NCBI RefSeq assembly: GCF_000255135.1
Contig: NC_016751.1
Coordinates: 2,046,001-2,110,000 of the forward strand
Source: Marinitoga piezophila KA3
GTDB lineage: Bacteria > Thermotogota > Thermotogae > Petrotogales > Petrotogaceae
Reading direction: 5' to 3'
Length of the DNA stretch: 64,000 nt
Each line of letters opens with the position of its first letter. Position 1 is the first letter of the stretch. The notes under the pieces are model-generated. The model ran no database searches. It was not told where the DNA came from and was given only the letters and a program-made list of their open reading frames with translations. Positions 35,842 to 44,505 of this stretch are shown here, piece after piece. A program made the translations under genes and the position numbers.

Positions 35842-36578
35842 GGAATTGCGAACCTCCTTTCAAAATATTTTCCAAGTAGTTGTAATAAGGCTGTGACCGT
35901 GAAATAAAATGCGGCTATTGTGATATATGATTCAAAGGAAGCAAACGAGGAGGTGGCAATTTGCCTACCAACCATCGTTAATTCCTGTAAAGCAATTACA
36001 GATGCTAAAGAACTGTCTTTTACAAGACTGATAAATTGTCCTGTTAATGCAGGTAATGTTGTTCGAAATGCCTGAGGCAATAATACGTCAATGTATAAGA
36101 AGAATGTGTTTAGTCCTATACTTTTTGCTGCTTCTATCTGTCCTTTTGGAACGGCTTCTATACCTCCACGGATTATTTCGGAAATATAGGCACCTTCAAA
36201 TAATGCGAGAGATACTATTGCTCCAACGTATGCACTTATATCAATTATTGAACCAACGCCATAATAGGTTATTAAGATTATTACAAGTAATGGAATATTT
36301 CTAAATATGGTTGTATATGTATTCGCAAAATCTTCTAAGAGTTCAAATTTTGATGTTTTCATTATTCCCACTACTACACCTATTATCAATGCAAAAAAGA
36401 TTGAGAAAACTGAAATTTTTAAAGTCATATAGAATCCGTCTAAATAAAGATTCATATATTTAAAAGGCACCTTGCTCCAATTAAAAGGATAGGTTTTTGA
36501 CATCTGAAAATAGAAAAGTGCGAAAATCATTATTATAATAAAATATGCGAATATTTTTTTCATATATCTTCTGTCCAA
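35838..36578 (-). CDS. Polar amino-acid ABC transporter permease
   Basis: 246 residues from a TTG at 36576-36578, 7 nt after GGGGTGA and 3 nt after the binding-protein stop; the ATG at 36560-36562 (MKKIFAYF) is the alternative but has only a weak site. One N-terminal membrane segment, then the HEQRO-type permease domain with ISVFSIFFALIIGVVVGI and the EAA region near 175 (EAAKSIGLNTFFLYIDVLLPQAF). It forms the channel with the neighbouring ATPase, probably as a homodimer since only one permease gene is present. Confidence 0.92.
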   Translation of the reverse strand: MDRRYMKKIFAYFIIIMIFALFYFQMSKTYPFNWSKVPFKYMNLYLDGFYMTLKISVFSIFFALIIGVVVGIMKTSKFELLEDFANTYTTIFRNIPLLVIILITYYGVGSIIDISAYVGAIVSLALFEGAYISEIIRGGIEAVPKGQIEAAKSIGLNTFFLYIDVLLPQAFRTTLPALTGQFISLVKDSSLASVIALQELTMVGRQIATSSFASFESYITIAAFYFTVTALLQLLGKYFERRFAIP

Positions 36579-36581
36579 AGT

Positions 36582-37358
36582 TTATTCACCCCAATCGTAT
36601 TCAATCATCCATTTTTGTTTTAATTGATCTAATGTTCCGTCTGTTTTTACGCATTCTATAAATGTGTTTAACCATAATAATAGATCAATATTTTCCTTTT
36701 TTACAGCAATTCCTAATTTTTCTTTGTTTAAAAGATTTTCTGTTGTTTTTATAGCAGGATATTTTTTTGATATAGAGCCGTAGTATAATTCATCAAAGAC
36801 CATAGCATCAGCTTTTTTGGTGATTATTTGATATGCTGCAGCATCAACAGTTTCAAATGTAAGAATTTTAGCTTCCGGGAAAAACTTTCTTGCTGCAAAT
36901 TCCCCTGTTGTACCGAGCTGGACAGCTATTTTTGCTTTGTTTCCCATTTTCTTAAGATCGTTTTCAGTTAAACCATTGGGATATTTATCGCTATTGTAGA
37001 ATATAATCTGACCTGTTTCATAATAAGAAGTTGTGAAATTAACCTTTAAAGCCCTTTCAGGTGTTATTGTCATTCCAGCTAAAATGAAATCAAATTTATC
37101 TGCTAACAATGCAGGAATAATACCGTCCCAATTAGTAATTACAAATTTTACTTTTACACCTAAAACATCAGCCATCATTTTTGCCAGTTCAACTTCATAA
37201 CCAATTCTTTCGCCTTTTGTGTTTACACCGTAAAATGGAGCATAAGCAGGATCCTGACCAATTAGTAACACACCGCGTTTTTGAATTTCCTCAATTTTTC
37301 CTCCGAATATCACCATACTTAAAATTACAACAACCATCATAACAAATACCTTTTTCAT
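36582..37358 (-). CDS. Polar amino-acid ABC transporter substrate-binding protein (SBP family 3)
   Basis: 258 residues with signal peptide MKKVFVMMVVVILSMVIFG and a GGGAGGGAG site. Family 3 blocks: GVLLIGQDPAYAPFYG, GYEVELAKMMADVLGV, NWDGIIPALLADKFDFILAGMTITPERA and a C-terminal LKQKWM. It binds an amino acid outside the membrane; the Arg in TITPERA contacts the carboxylate in this family. Side-chain specificity cannot be read with certainty; the upstream leader peptide with His and Arg codons hints at histidine or arginine. Confidence 0.93.
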   Translation of the reverse strand: MKKVFVMMVVVILSMVIFGGKIEEIQKRGVLLIGQDPAYAPFYGVNTKGERIGYEVELAKMMADVLGVKVKFVITNWDGIIPALLADKFDFILAGMTITPERALKVNFTTSYYETGQIIFYNSDKYPNGLTENDLKKMGNKAKIAVQLGTTGEFAARKFFPEAKILTFETVDAAAYQIITKKADAMVFDELYYGSISKKYPAIKTTENLLNKEKLGIAVKKENIDLLLWLNTFIECVKTDGTLDQLKQKWMIEYDWGE

Positions 37359-37401
37359 AATCTCTCCCTCCCATATATAAAAATTTAGAATTTTTGATAA
37401 T

Positions 37402-37492
37402 AAAAAAGGGCCACACTTTTTAAAGTGTGGCCCTTTGGATTCCTTGAGTCAATACGACAACTCAAGGTGTTAGCCTCAGGCCACACCTTGAG
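37402..37492 (-). promoter_or_regulatory. Five-segment transcription attenuator of the amino-acid transporter operon
   Basis: On the minus strand: segment 1 at 37479-37492 (CTCAAGGTGTGGCC), segment 2 at 37460-37470 (ACACCTTGAGT), segment 3 at 37442-37449 (ACTCAAGG), segment 4 at 37422-37436 (AAAGGGCCACACTTT), segment 5 at 37404-37419 ending in a T-run. Pairings 1:2 plus 4:5 terminate; 1:4 enclosing 2:3 is the alternative. The design equals that at 21342-21454, and the differences are compensatory: CCTTGAGT/ACTCAAGG here and CCTTAAGTT/AACTTAAGG there. Confidence 0.82.
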
Positions 37493-37545
37493 TGATGTCT
37501 TAATATTATTGAATTTATATTTAATGTATTTATTAAATTCATCAT
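37462..37545 (-). CDS. Leader peptide of the amino-acid transporter operon
   Basis: 27-residue frame, ATG ATG at 37540-37545 with AGGAGG 8 nt upstream. It reads M-M-N-L-I-N-T-L-N-I-N-S-I-I-L-R-H-H-S-R and continues C-G-L-R-L-T-P, ending inside attenuator segment 2. The Arg-His-His codons lie directly before segment 1, the position held by Gln-Pro-Glu-Pro in the homologous leader at 21405-21512. Candidate sensed amino acids are therefore His or Arg, in line with a polar amino-acid importer downstream; this is inference. Confidence 0.7.
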   Translation of the reverse strand: MMNLINTLNINSIILRHHSRCGLRLTP

Positions 37546-37574
37546 GTTAATATCCTCCTTCAGAATTTTTTGTA

Positions 37575-37603
37575 AGTATAACATAATTTTTCCTGTTTGT
37601 CAA
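37575..37603 (-). promoter_or_regulatory. Promoter of the amino-acid transporter operon
   Basis: On the minus strand TTGACA (37598-37603), 17-nt spacer, TATACT (37575-37580), just upstream of the leader peptide ribosome-binding site; nearly the same layout as the proline operon promoter. Confidence 0.86.
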
Positions 37604-37649
37604 CACTAAGATAATAGTAATTAAAATGAAATATAAATTTCTTAAATAA

Positions 37650-37673
37650 AATAAGGCTCCAATGGGAGCCTTA
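37650..37673 (-). terminator. Intrinsic terminator after the Fur-family gene
   Basis: Stem AAGGCTCC / GGAGCCTT with a four-base loop, followed on the minus strand by TTATTTTATTT. It separates the regulator gene from the transporter promoter. Confidence 0.8.
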
Positions 37674-37679
37674 ATAATA

Positions 37680-38120
37680 TTATTCATCTGTATTTTCTTC
37701 TTTTGCAAGACATTCTTTACAAATGCCTTTAATGTACAATTGTTGATCAAGGATTTTGTTTTCTTTTTCCAAATTGGAGTCAATTTTAATTTCGTGGATA
37801 TCAAAATCAAAAATTTTACCACATTTAATACATTTAAAATGACCATGAAGATGTGTGTTAATATCATATCTAACTTCATTTTCATCAATTGTGATAGCAG
37901 AGACAATCCCTTTGCTCTGGAAAAGTTTTAATGTGTTATAAACGGTTGTTTTTGATAATGTTGGGATTTTCACAACAAGTTCTTTGTAAATAGTGTCAAC
38001 ATTGGGGTGTATATGATTTTCCATTAAGAATTTATAAACCTGAATTCTCTGTAATGAAGGGGATATTTTGTGGCTTCTTAACACTTCACTGATATATTCA
38101 ATTTTTTCCTGTTCACTCAT
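37680..38120 (-). CDS. Fur-family regulator (PerR/Fur-like)
   Basis: 146 residues. An N-terminal winged helix (SLQRIQVYKFLMEN, PTLSKTTVYNTLKLF) is followed by the metal-binding dimerisation domain: ENEVRYDINTHLHGHFKCIKCGKIFDF, with CxxC at about 97-100, and a second CxxC in GICKECL near 137, forming the structural zinc site. PerR-type residues (His in NHIHPN near 37, Asp and His around RYDINTHLHGH) are present, so a peroxide- or iron-sensing repressor is likely; the exact metal is unknown. It is monocistronic, with promoter sequence presumably in the gap shared with the divergent TPR gene. Confidence 0.92.
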   Translation of the reverse strand: MSEQEKIEYISEVLRSHKISPSLQRIQVYKFLMENHIHPNVDTIYKELVVKIPTLSKTTVYNTLKLFQSKGIVSAITIDENEVRYDINTHLHGHFKCIKCGKIFDFDIHEIKIDSNLEKENKILDQQLYIKGICKECLAKEENTDE

Positions 38121-38267
38121 AAAACCACTTCCTTTTTTGATTTTTATTTTGTTTTTATTTCAATATTAATTTTATACCATTTTCGTTAAAAAATCAAGTC
38201 CTGTCATCAAAACTTAAAATTTATGATATAATTGTATTAATAAAATATTTTGAAAAGGAGGGGGACT

Positions 38268-38978
38268 ATGAAGAGAGCTACTTTTATTTTACTACTACTT
38301 TTTCTTTTTTCAAGCCTTTTTGGTAAAAGTTTTACAGAATATTATACTGATTTTAAAAATGCAAATAGTTTGCATGATGTAGAGAAGATAAAAATATTAA
38401 TTGATGAATTAAGCAAAGAAACATCTGATGCATCTGTTTTAGCAGTTTACTGTAATGCTTTAACAGAATATGCTAATTGGGGTGTGAAAGAGGAAGAAAA
38501 GGAAAAAATTTATTCTCAGGCTGTTGAAGTTGGTAAAAAGGCAGTAGAAATTGATCCTGATAATGGTTATGCGCATTATGTTTTAGGAGCAGCTATTGGA
38601 AGGTTGGCACAGTTTAAAGGGATAGTTCAAAGTTTATTTATGCTTGGGGATTTTGATAAACATATTTCAAAAGCTATTGAACTTGATCCATCTCTATATA
38701 CAGCATATATTGCAATGGGAATGAGATATAGAGATGTTCCATGGCCAATGAATAATTATAAAAAGTCGGAATATTATTTGAAGAAGGCTGCTGAAATAGA
38801 ACCAGGATATGTAAATGCCTATTATGAATTAGGTGTATTGTATAAGGTATGGAAGAAATATGACAGGGCAAGAGAAATGTTTGAAAAGGTTATTGAAATG
38901 CCATTACATCCTGATTGGATTGAACAGGGAAAACAGGCAAAAATAGATGCTAAAAAAGAATTGGATTCTTTAAAATAA
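38268..38978 (+). CDS. Exported tetratricopeptide-repeat protein
   Basis: 236 residues from the ATG at 38268, 5 nt after GGAGGGGG (the frame's earlier ATG at 38250 has no site). Signal peptide MKRATFILLLLFLFSSLFG. At least three TPR units: KAVEIDPDNGYAHYVLGAAIG, KAIELDPSLYTAYIAMG and KAAEIEPGYVNAYYELGVLY, then YDRAREMFEKVIEMP. It is probably periplasmic and mediates protein-protein contacts; no enzymatic motif. It is divergent from the Fur-family gene, so their 147-nt intergenic region may be co-regulated. Confidence 0.85.
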   Translation: MKRATFILLLLFLFSSLFGKSFTEYYTDFKNANSLHDVEKIKILIDELSKETSDASVLAVYCNALTEYANWGVKEEEKEKIYSQAVEVGKKAVEIDPDNGYAHYVLGAAIGRLAQFKGIVQSLFMLGDFDKHISKAIELDPSLYTAYIAMGMRYRDVPWPMNNYKKSEYYLKKAAEIEPGYVNAYYELGVLYKVWKKYDRAREMFEKVIEMPLHPDWIEQGKQAKIDAKKELDSLK

Positions 38979-38980
38979 GA

Positions 38981-39001
38981 AGGGGCAGAACGCCCCTTTT
39001 A
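38981..39001. terminator. Short GC-rich terminator hairpin
   Basis: AAGGGGC-AGAAC-GCCCCTT followed by TT on the plus strand, between the convergent TPR and HtrA genes. Confidence 0.85.
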
Positions 39002-40381
39002 TTATTTGCCCATATATTTGAAGTATATTGATCTTCTATATCCATCTCTATATAAGATGAACCCAATATAATCGCCTTTTTTGATTTTTGCTGCATATTT
39101 CTGGAAGTCTTTTACTGATTTTAATTTTATACCTTTTCCGTTTATATAAAGTTCCATGATAATATCGCCTTTTTTGATATTGATATATTGAGCTTCTGAG
39201 TTGTCTGCTACATCTTCAACCATTACACCGTACATTTCTTTTGGAAGGTTTAATTCATTTATATCTTCTGGTGTTAAGTCTCTTACTTTTATACCGAGAT
39301 AGTATTTATCTGTTGTCTTTGCAAATTCTTCTCTTTCAGCAAGTATTACCTCATATTCAATTTCTCTACCTTTTCTGTTTACAACAACTTTGATATGTTC
39401 TCCAGCTGGATATGTTTTTACAATATATACCAATTCATCAGCACTGTCAATTTCTTTGTTGTCGATTTTTAAGATAACATCTCCTGGTTTTATACCAGCC
39501 TTTTCAGCAGGTGAGTCCTTTACAACATCGCTAACAAAAGCACCTTTTGTTGTATTTAATCCAAATGTTTTGGCAAGTGATTCTGTTACGTCCTGAACAT
39601 ATACGCCTAAATATGCTTTTGAAACTTTACCATTGTTAATTAAAGCTTCAGCGAATCTTTTTGCAAAATTAATTGGGATTGCAAAACCAAGGTTTTGTCC
39701 TTCCTGTGGATTAACTATAGCTGTATTAATACCAATTACCTGTGCGTGAATATTTAATAATGGTCCGCCACTATTTCCAGGATTTATTGCTGCGTCTGTC
39801 TGGATTAAATCAGCATATGCGCCCTGTCCATCTGGTTTAGGCAATTTTCTATGAACAGCACTTACAACGCCTAAGGTTACTGTATGTTTAAATCCTAAAG
39901 GATTACCAATTGCTATTGCCCATTCGCCAATTTGAATATTATCTGAATCACCTAATTCAATTACAGGAAGCTTATCATTTGTTTTTACCTGTAATACCGC
40001 GATATCAAGGTCTTTGTCTCCACCAACATATTTTGCTTTGTATTTTTTCCCTTCAAGTGTTGTAATTGTGATTTCGTCAGCATCTTCTACAACATGAAAA
40101 TTTGTTAATATATATCCTCTTTTGTCAAAGATAAAACCTGTTCCCAAAGCTTTAAATTCCCTATCCTGTGTCCATGGTGTTTCTCCAAAGAATCTTTTAT
40201 AAAAATCTTCAAAGAAAGGGTCTATTGAAGCCTTTTTATGCCCAACTGCCTCAATATTAACCACTGCAGGTGCAGCCTCATTAACAACTTTTACTACTGG
40301 TGAAACATAATCTGGATTAACAAATGCAAAAGTTGATACTGTTAGAACTACCATCATCAATGCCATTACTAATTTCTTCAT
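39002..40381 (-). CDS. HtrA/DegP-family periplasmic serine protease
   Basis: 459 residues from the ATG at 40379-40381, preceded by AGGAGGTGG; the frame extends further upstream but without a site. Signal peptide MKKLVMALMMVVLTVSTFA. Trypsin-like domain with catalytic His in NFHVVEDADE near 104, Asp in DKDLDIAVLQ near 135 and Ser in INPGNSGGPLL near 210. Two PDZ domains follow (about 255-345, with SPAEKAGIKPGDVILKIDNK, and 365-459). It degrades or refolds misfolded envelope proteins. Length and order match DegP/DegQ. Single gene, ~80 nt from the upstream ABC gene stop. Confidence 0.94.
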   Translation of the reverse strand: MKKLVMALMMVVLTVSTFAFVNPDYVSPVVKVVNEAAPAVVNIEAVGHKKASIDPFFEDFYKRFFGETPWTQDREFKALGTGFIFDKRGYILTNFHVVEDADEITITTLEGKKYKAKYVGGDKDLDIAVLQVKTNDKLPVIELGDSDNIQIGEWAIAIGNPLGFKHTVTLGVVSAVHRKLPKPDGQGAYADLIQTDAAINPGNSGGPLLNIHAQVIGINTAIVNPQEGQNLGFAIPINFAKRFAEALINNGKVSKAYLGVYVQDVTESLAKTFGLNTTKGAFVSDVVKDSPAEKAGIKPGDVILKIDNKEIDSADELVYIVKTYPAGEHIKVVVNRKGREIEYEVILAEREEFAKTTDKYYLGIKVRDLTPEDINELNLPKEMYGVMVEDVADNSEAQYINIKKGDIIMELYINGKGIKLKSVKDFQKYAAKIKKGDYIGFILYRDGYRRSIYFKYMGK

Positions 40382-40460
40382 CACTACCACCTCCTGTTGC
40401 AATCATTACCATAATTATTTTTGCGCAGTTTCCTTAAAAAAAACTTAGAATCAGATTAAG

Positions 40461-41927
40461 TTACGCTAACAAAATTTTGTTGATTTCATAAAGAATGTGA
40501 TGATTTTCTTCGGAATTTCTTTTATAACTTTCTCTGAATTCGAATTTTTTGTGTATTTTTATGGGTTTTTCTTTTAAGATATATACAATTTCACCTAAAA
40601 CAGAAACCTCAAATGGATCATGGGTAACCATTACTATGGTATATAATCTTTCTTTTTGTATATTTAATAATTCATTCATTACTTTGTATTTTGTTGAAAT
40701 ATCAAGTGAAGAAAATGCCTCGTCCATTAATATAATATCCGGTTCATATACTATAGCGCGTAATATGTTTATTCGTTTTTTCATCCCTCCAGATAATTCA
40801 TCGGGATACATTAACAATACATCTTTTGATAGATTTAGAAATTCCAGCAGTTTTTCCAGCTCTTCTGTGTCGATTTTTTCATTTACCAACTCAAGGTTTT
40901 CATATACTGTAAGCCATGGAATTAGACGATCGTCCTGAAATATATATCCAATTTTTCCTTTTTTTATAATAACTCCTTTATCGGGTTTTAAAAGTTCCGC
41001 TATGAGATTCAAAATAGTTGTTTTTCCAATTCCTGATTCACCAAGCATTATGTTTATTTTGTTATGATAGAAAGTAATGTTGAATCCTTGCAATATGACG
41101 TTGCCATCAAACTGTTTGTTCAAATCTTCTATGATAATATTTTGTAAATTTCTTTCTTTTTTTATGTTAATAGAATTCTTAATATGAGGTATTTTCCCTC
41201 TATCTTTACGTTTAAGATGAGAGAGATTTTTAAGTAGTTTTTCTGAAGATAATCCTAAAATAGCGAGTAATACAGAATAGGCAAAGACACCTTCTGTATC
41301 GAGGGCTATTTTACTGAAAGAAAGACCAACACCTATGCCTCTTTCACCAGCTAAAAATTCACCAATAACAACAGCTTTCCAGAGATTTCCCGAAATAAGG
41401 TTTAACGTGGATTTTAGAAAAGGAACGAGAGATGGAATGTAGATTTTTGTAAGTATTTTTTTGTCTGGAATTTCAAAAACTTTTGCCATTTCGAGCAATT
41501 TTTTGTCTGTAGATTTTATGCCTTCTGATATGTTTAAAACTACAATAGGGAAGACTACCATAAATGAAACGAAAACAGGTGTGTAAAATCCTATTCCAAA
41601 CCATAACATGGCTATGGCAATATATGAAACAACAGGAGAGCTTTGGATAATCATTAACGTTGGTCGAAAGATTTTAAAGAATTTTTCACTTAAACCAGAT
41701 AATATTCCAAATGGAATGCCTATTATTGTTGAGATTATAAATCCAAGGATAATTTTTGAAATTGTACTGAATAAGTCAATATAAAAATCTTTTGTTTTGA
41801 AAAAAGATAATAATCTTAAAAAGACATTATGAGGATATGGAACGAGTAATTCATTATGCAAATAATATGCAGCCATGTGCCAGACAAGATAAATAATTAA
41901 GAATCCTAAAATAGAATATTTTTTCAT
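40461..41927 (-). CDS. Fused ABC transporter permease and ATPase (nitrate/sulfonate/taurine type)
   Basis: 488 residues combining two proteins that are normally separate. Residues ~1-235 are an SsuC/TauC-like permease: N-terminal membrane segment, LFSTISKIILGFIISTIIGIP, and an EAA region near 165 (MAKVFEIPDKKILTKIYIPS). A ~25-residue basic linker leads to an ABC ATPase: Walker A GESGIGKTT near 295, Q-loop FQDDRLIPW, signature LSGGMKKR near 375, Walker B IILMDEAFSSLD, H-loop VTHDPFEV. No substrate-binding protein is encoded nearby, so the substrate is unknown. It lies 15 nt after uvrC. The frame is continuous and no start site is evident for a separate ATPase. Confidence 0.88.
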   Translation of the reverse strand: MKKYSILGFLIIYLVWHMAAYYLHNELLVPYPHNVFLRLLSFFKTKDFYIDLFSTISKIILGFIISTIIGIPFGILSGLSEKFFKIFRPTLMIIQSSPVVSYIAIAMLWFGIGFYTPVFVSFMVVFPIVVLNISEGIKSTDKKLLEMAKVFEIPDKKILTKIYIPSLVPFLKSTLNLISGNLWKAVVIGEFLAGERGIGVGLSFSKIALDTEGVFAYSVLLAILGLSSEKLLKNLSHLKRKDRGKIPHIKNSINIKKERNLQNIIIEDLNKQFDGNVILQGFNITFYHNKINIMLGESGIGKTTILNLIAELLKPDKGVIIKKGKIGYIFQDDRLIPWLTVYENLELVNEKIDTEELEKLLEFLNLSKDVLLMYPDELSGGMKKRINILRAIVYEPDIILMDEAFSSLDISTKYKVMNELLNIQKERLYTIVMVTHDPFEVSVLGEIVYILKEKPIKIHKKFEFRESYKRNSEENHHILYEINKILLA

Positions 41928-41942
41928 TATATCCCCCCAACC

Positions 41943-43676
41943 TCAATCGAAGAATTCCTTTATTTTTTTTGCGACCTTTTCATTGTTTATAACCTTGTTT
42001 ATTTCCTGCCAGGAAGCTTTGGAAATATTTTCAATACTTCCAAAGTGGTTTATTAAAGCCTTCTTTCTTTTTGGACCAATACCTGGAATATCGTCTAATT
42101 TTGAACGTTCAAATCTTTTTGCCCTGAGTTTTCTATTAAAGGTTATGGCAAATCTATGTGTTTCATCTCTCATGAATATAAGCATTCTTAGTACAGGATG
42201 GTCTAAGGGCAAATGTAAATCTTCAATGTCTCCTGGAAAGACTATTCTTTCATCTTCTTTTGCAATACCAACGACATCAACGTCATCAAGTGTATAACCA
42301 ATTTCTTTTAAAGCTTCAACTGCGGAATTTACCTGGCCTTTTCCGCCGTCTATAAATAATAAGTCAGGTAAAGGATGTTTTGTGTATCTTCTTTTAATTA
42401 CTGTTCTTATTGACTCAAAATCGTTTGGTTCTTTGAATTCGTCTAATCTGTATCTTCTATAATCATCTTTTTTAGGCTTTCCGTTTTCAAATGTAATTAA
42501 TGACGCAACGGTATATAATCCCTGTAAATGTGAAATATCAATGCCTTCCATTCTATATGGGATTTTTTTAAGGGATAAAATTTCCTTTGCCTGTTTTAAC
42601 GTATTGCCTAAATCCGTTTGTTTTTTTACTTCTTCCTCTAAGTTTCTATTAATTATTTCAAGTAATTCAGAGCTTTTTTCGGAAAGATTGGAAAGTTCTT
42701 TAATTCCATTGGAAATAAAGAAATGTTTTATGTCCTCATCTATTTTTTCTATGTTGAGGTCTTTAATCCATATTTCTTCGGGTAATATATTTTTTCTTAC
42801 GATATAATACTGATGAAGAAAATCGTTAATGTTTCCTTCTATTGTAAAGGTCAGTTTTGATATCACATATCCATGCCTTATTATTATTAAAACGGCAATA
42901 GGGTATTCATTATCAATGGCTATTATATCAACATCTTTGTTATGGGCTATTTCAACGCCTATAGGCATGAAAAGCTTATCGAGTTTAAATAATAAATCTC
43001 GCAATTGGGCAGCTCTTTCAAAATTGAGTATTTTGGCATATTGTTTCATTGAATCTTCAATATATTTTCTTATTGATTTTACGTCTCCGTTTAAGAATTT
43101 CTTAACTTTCCTAACGGCTTTATTATACTCTTTTTTATCTACGTCAACATAACATGGTGCAAAACATTTTCCAAGATGATATAAAAAGCATGGTTTGGAC
43201 TTTTTGTTTAAATTTCTTTCGCAGGTTCTTACCTTATATACCCATTGAATTATTTCAATTATCCCCCTGACCATTGATACATTTGAATATGGTCCATAAA
43301 AAAAAGCATTTTCCCCTTTTTTGGTACGAACCAGTTTTATAAGGGGAAAATCCTCTTTTGTAATAGCAATATAAGGATAAACACGTGTATCCTTTAATAA
43401 GATATTATATTTAGGTTTATGGTTGAATATTAAATTTGATTCTAAAATCAAGGCTTCATCTTCATTTCTAACTACAATATAATCAAGAAATTCGGCTTCT
43501 TCAACAATTAATTTTATCTTTTCATTTTTTTCCTGATTTGAAGGATTGAAATATGATGAAACCCTGTTTTTTAATTTTTTTGCTTTTCCGATATAAATAG
43601 GTTTTGAATCCTTGTTTTTGAATATGTATACTCCAGGTTCATTTGGTATATCTTTCAAAACCTTTCTATCGAGCAT
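41943..43676 (-). CDS. uvrC: Excinuclease ABC subunit C
   Basis: 577 residues; makes both incisions in UvrABC nucleotide excision repair. N-terminal GIY-YIG domain (GVYIFKNKDSKPIYIGKAKK near 15), a Cys-rich segment with CERNLNKKSKPCFLYHLGKC near 150, a UVR helix (about 200-235), the RNase H-like domain with DISHLQG near 375 and FIDGGKGQVN near 425, and a C-terminal helix-hairpin-helix pair (DIPGIGPKRKKALINHFGS). The start overlaps the end of the GGDEF gene by 11 nt, so it is translated as part of the prmA operon. Confidence 0.95.
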   Translation of the reverse strand: MLDRKVLKDIPNEPGVYIFKNKDSKPIYIGKAKKLKNRVSSYFNPSNQEKNEKIKLIVEEAEFLDYIVVRNEDEALILESNLIFNHKPKYNILLKDTRVYPYIAITKEDFPLIKLVRTKKGENAFFYGPYSNVSMVRGIIEIIQWVYKVRTCERNLNKKSKPCFLYHLGKCFAPCYVDVDKKEYNKAVRKVKKFLNGDVKSIRKYIEDSMKQYAKILNFERAAQLRDLLFKLDKLFMPIGVEIAHNKDVDIIAIDNEYPIAVLIIIRHGYVISKLTFTIEGNINDFLHQYYIVRKNILPEEIWIKDLNIEKIDEDIKHFFISNGIKELSNLSEKSSELLEIINRNLEEEVKKQTDLGNTLKQAKEILSLKKIPYRMEGIDISHLQGLYTVASLITFENGKPKKDDYRRYRLDEFKEPNDFESIRTVIKRRYTKHPLPDLLFIDGGKGQVNSAVEALKEIGYTLDDVDVVGIAKEDERIVFPGDIEDLHLPLDHPVLRMLIFMRDETHRFAITFNRKLRAKRFERSKLDDIPGIGPKRKKALINHFGSIENISKASWQEINKVINNEKVAKKIKEFFD

Positions 43677-44505
43677 CTTCTCTTTTGCTCCTTCTTTTGT
43701 CTATATACATATTTTTATCAGCAGTTTCAAACATCTCTTCTAAAGTAATATTATCGTCTTTGGTTTTTATGTATTTTCCAGCGGCAACTGATACATTAAA
43801 GGAAGCTTTTAAAGTATCTTTTATTTTTTTGTTGATTCTTTCAATAATTTCATCAAGAACTTCTTCTTTATCTGAAGATACTATTATTAAAAATTCATCA
43901 CCGCCGTATCTAATTGGTAAATCGCTTTTTCTCACAGAAGAAGCGATTATTTCACCAATTTTTTTCAGGACATAATCTCCTGTTTTATGGCCAAACTTAT
44001 CGTTTACAGGTTTAAAATTATTGACGTCAATAACAATAATTCCAAAGTCTTTTCCAATATATTCCTTTAATTTAACAACCTTTGGAACAATTTCAACAAA
44101 ATAACGCCTATTAAGAAGTCCAGTCAATGAATCTGTGAATATATATCTTCTTGCCCTTAGCATGTCATGAAGTGTAAATGCAAAAGCCATAAAAAAGGAT
44201 ATATCTCCAAGATATAATGTGTTGATATTAAATAGATTTAATATACTAAAGGTATAAATGGAAAAATCTGTCATAGGTGAAGTTATATACAAACCAAATC
44301 TTGCTACTAATAAGGCAAAGAATTTCATGCCAATATTCATAGCAGCTGTATAGTCATTTAATAGAATATTTCTAACTATAGATAATATTCCAAATAAAAT
44401 CAATATGAAGATTACAAAATGTGTTCTAAAATCCCTATAATAAACAACAGATGCAGTTCGGACATTCCGCCTCTTTTTCAATTTCACGCCACACCCTTTC
44501 GCCAA
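43666..44505 (-). CDS. Membrane GGDEF protein (probable diguanylate cyclase)
   Basis: Up to 279 residues. Three to four N-terminal hydrophobic segments (FVIFILILFGILSIV, IGMKFFALLVARFGLY, and the ~95-125 region) precede a GGDEF domain: LTGLLNRRYFVE, DVNNFKPVNDKFGH and RYGGDEFLII near 215. The catalytic GGDEF motif is intact, so c-di-GMP synthesis is likely; no RxxD inhibitory site is obvious. The start is uncertain: the frame overlaps the DUF501 gene by ~70 nt, and a GTG a few codons in (near 44487) is an alternative. It is between DUF501 and uvrC in one operon. Confidence 0.85.
   Translation of the reverse strand: MAKGCGVKLKKRRNVRTASVVYYRDFRTHFVIFILILFGILSIVRNILLNDYTAAMNIGMKFFALLVARFGLYITSPMTDFSIYTFSILNLFNINTLYLGDISFFMAFAFTLHDMLRARRYIFTDSLTGLLNRRYFVEIVPKVVKLKEYIGKDFGIIVIDVNNFKPVNDKFGHKTGDYVLKKIGEIIASSVRKSDLPIRYGGDEFLIIVSSDKEEVLDEIIERINKKIKDTLKASFNVSVAAGKYIKTKDDNITLEEMFETADKNMYIDKRRSKREDAR

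Noticed and set aside
37547-37906. 119-residue ORF opposite or overlapping the Fur-family gene
   Set aside because: Shadow frame of the Fur-family gene and the intergenic region, no ribosome-binding site, low-complexity composition.
43666-44505. Frameshift between the DUF501 and GGDEF genes
   Set aside because: The ~70-nt overlap looks suspicious, but both reading frames are complete with expected ends; a start choice inside the overlap is the simpler explanation.
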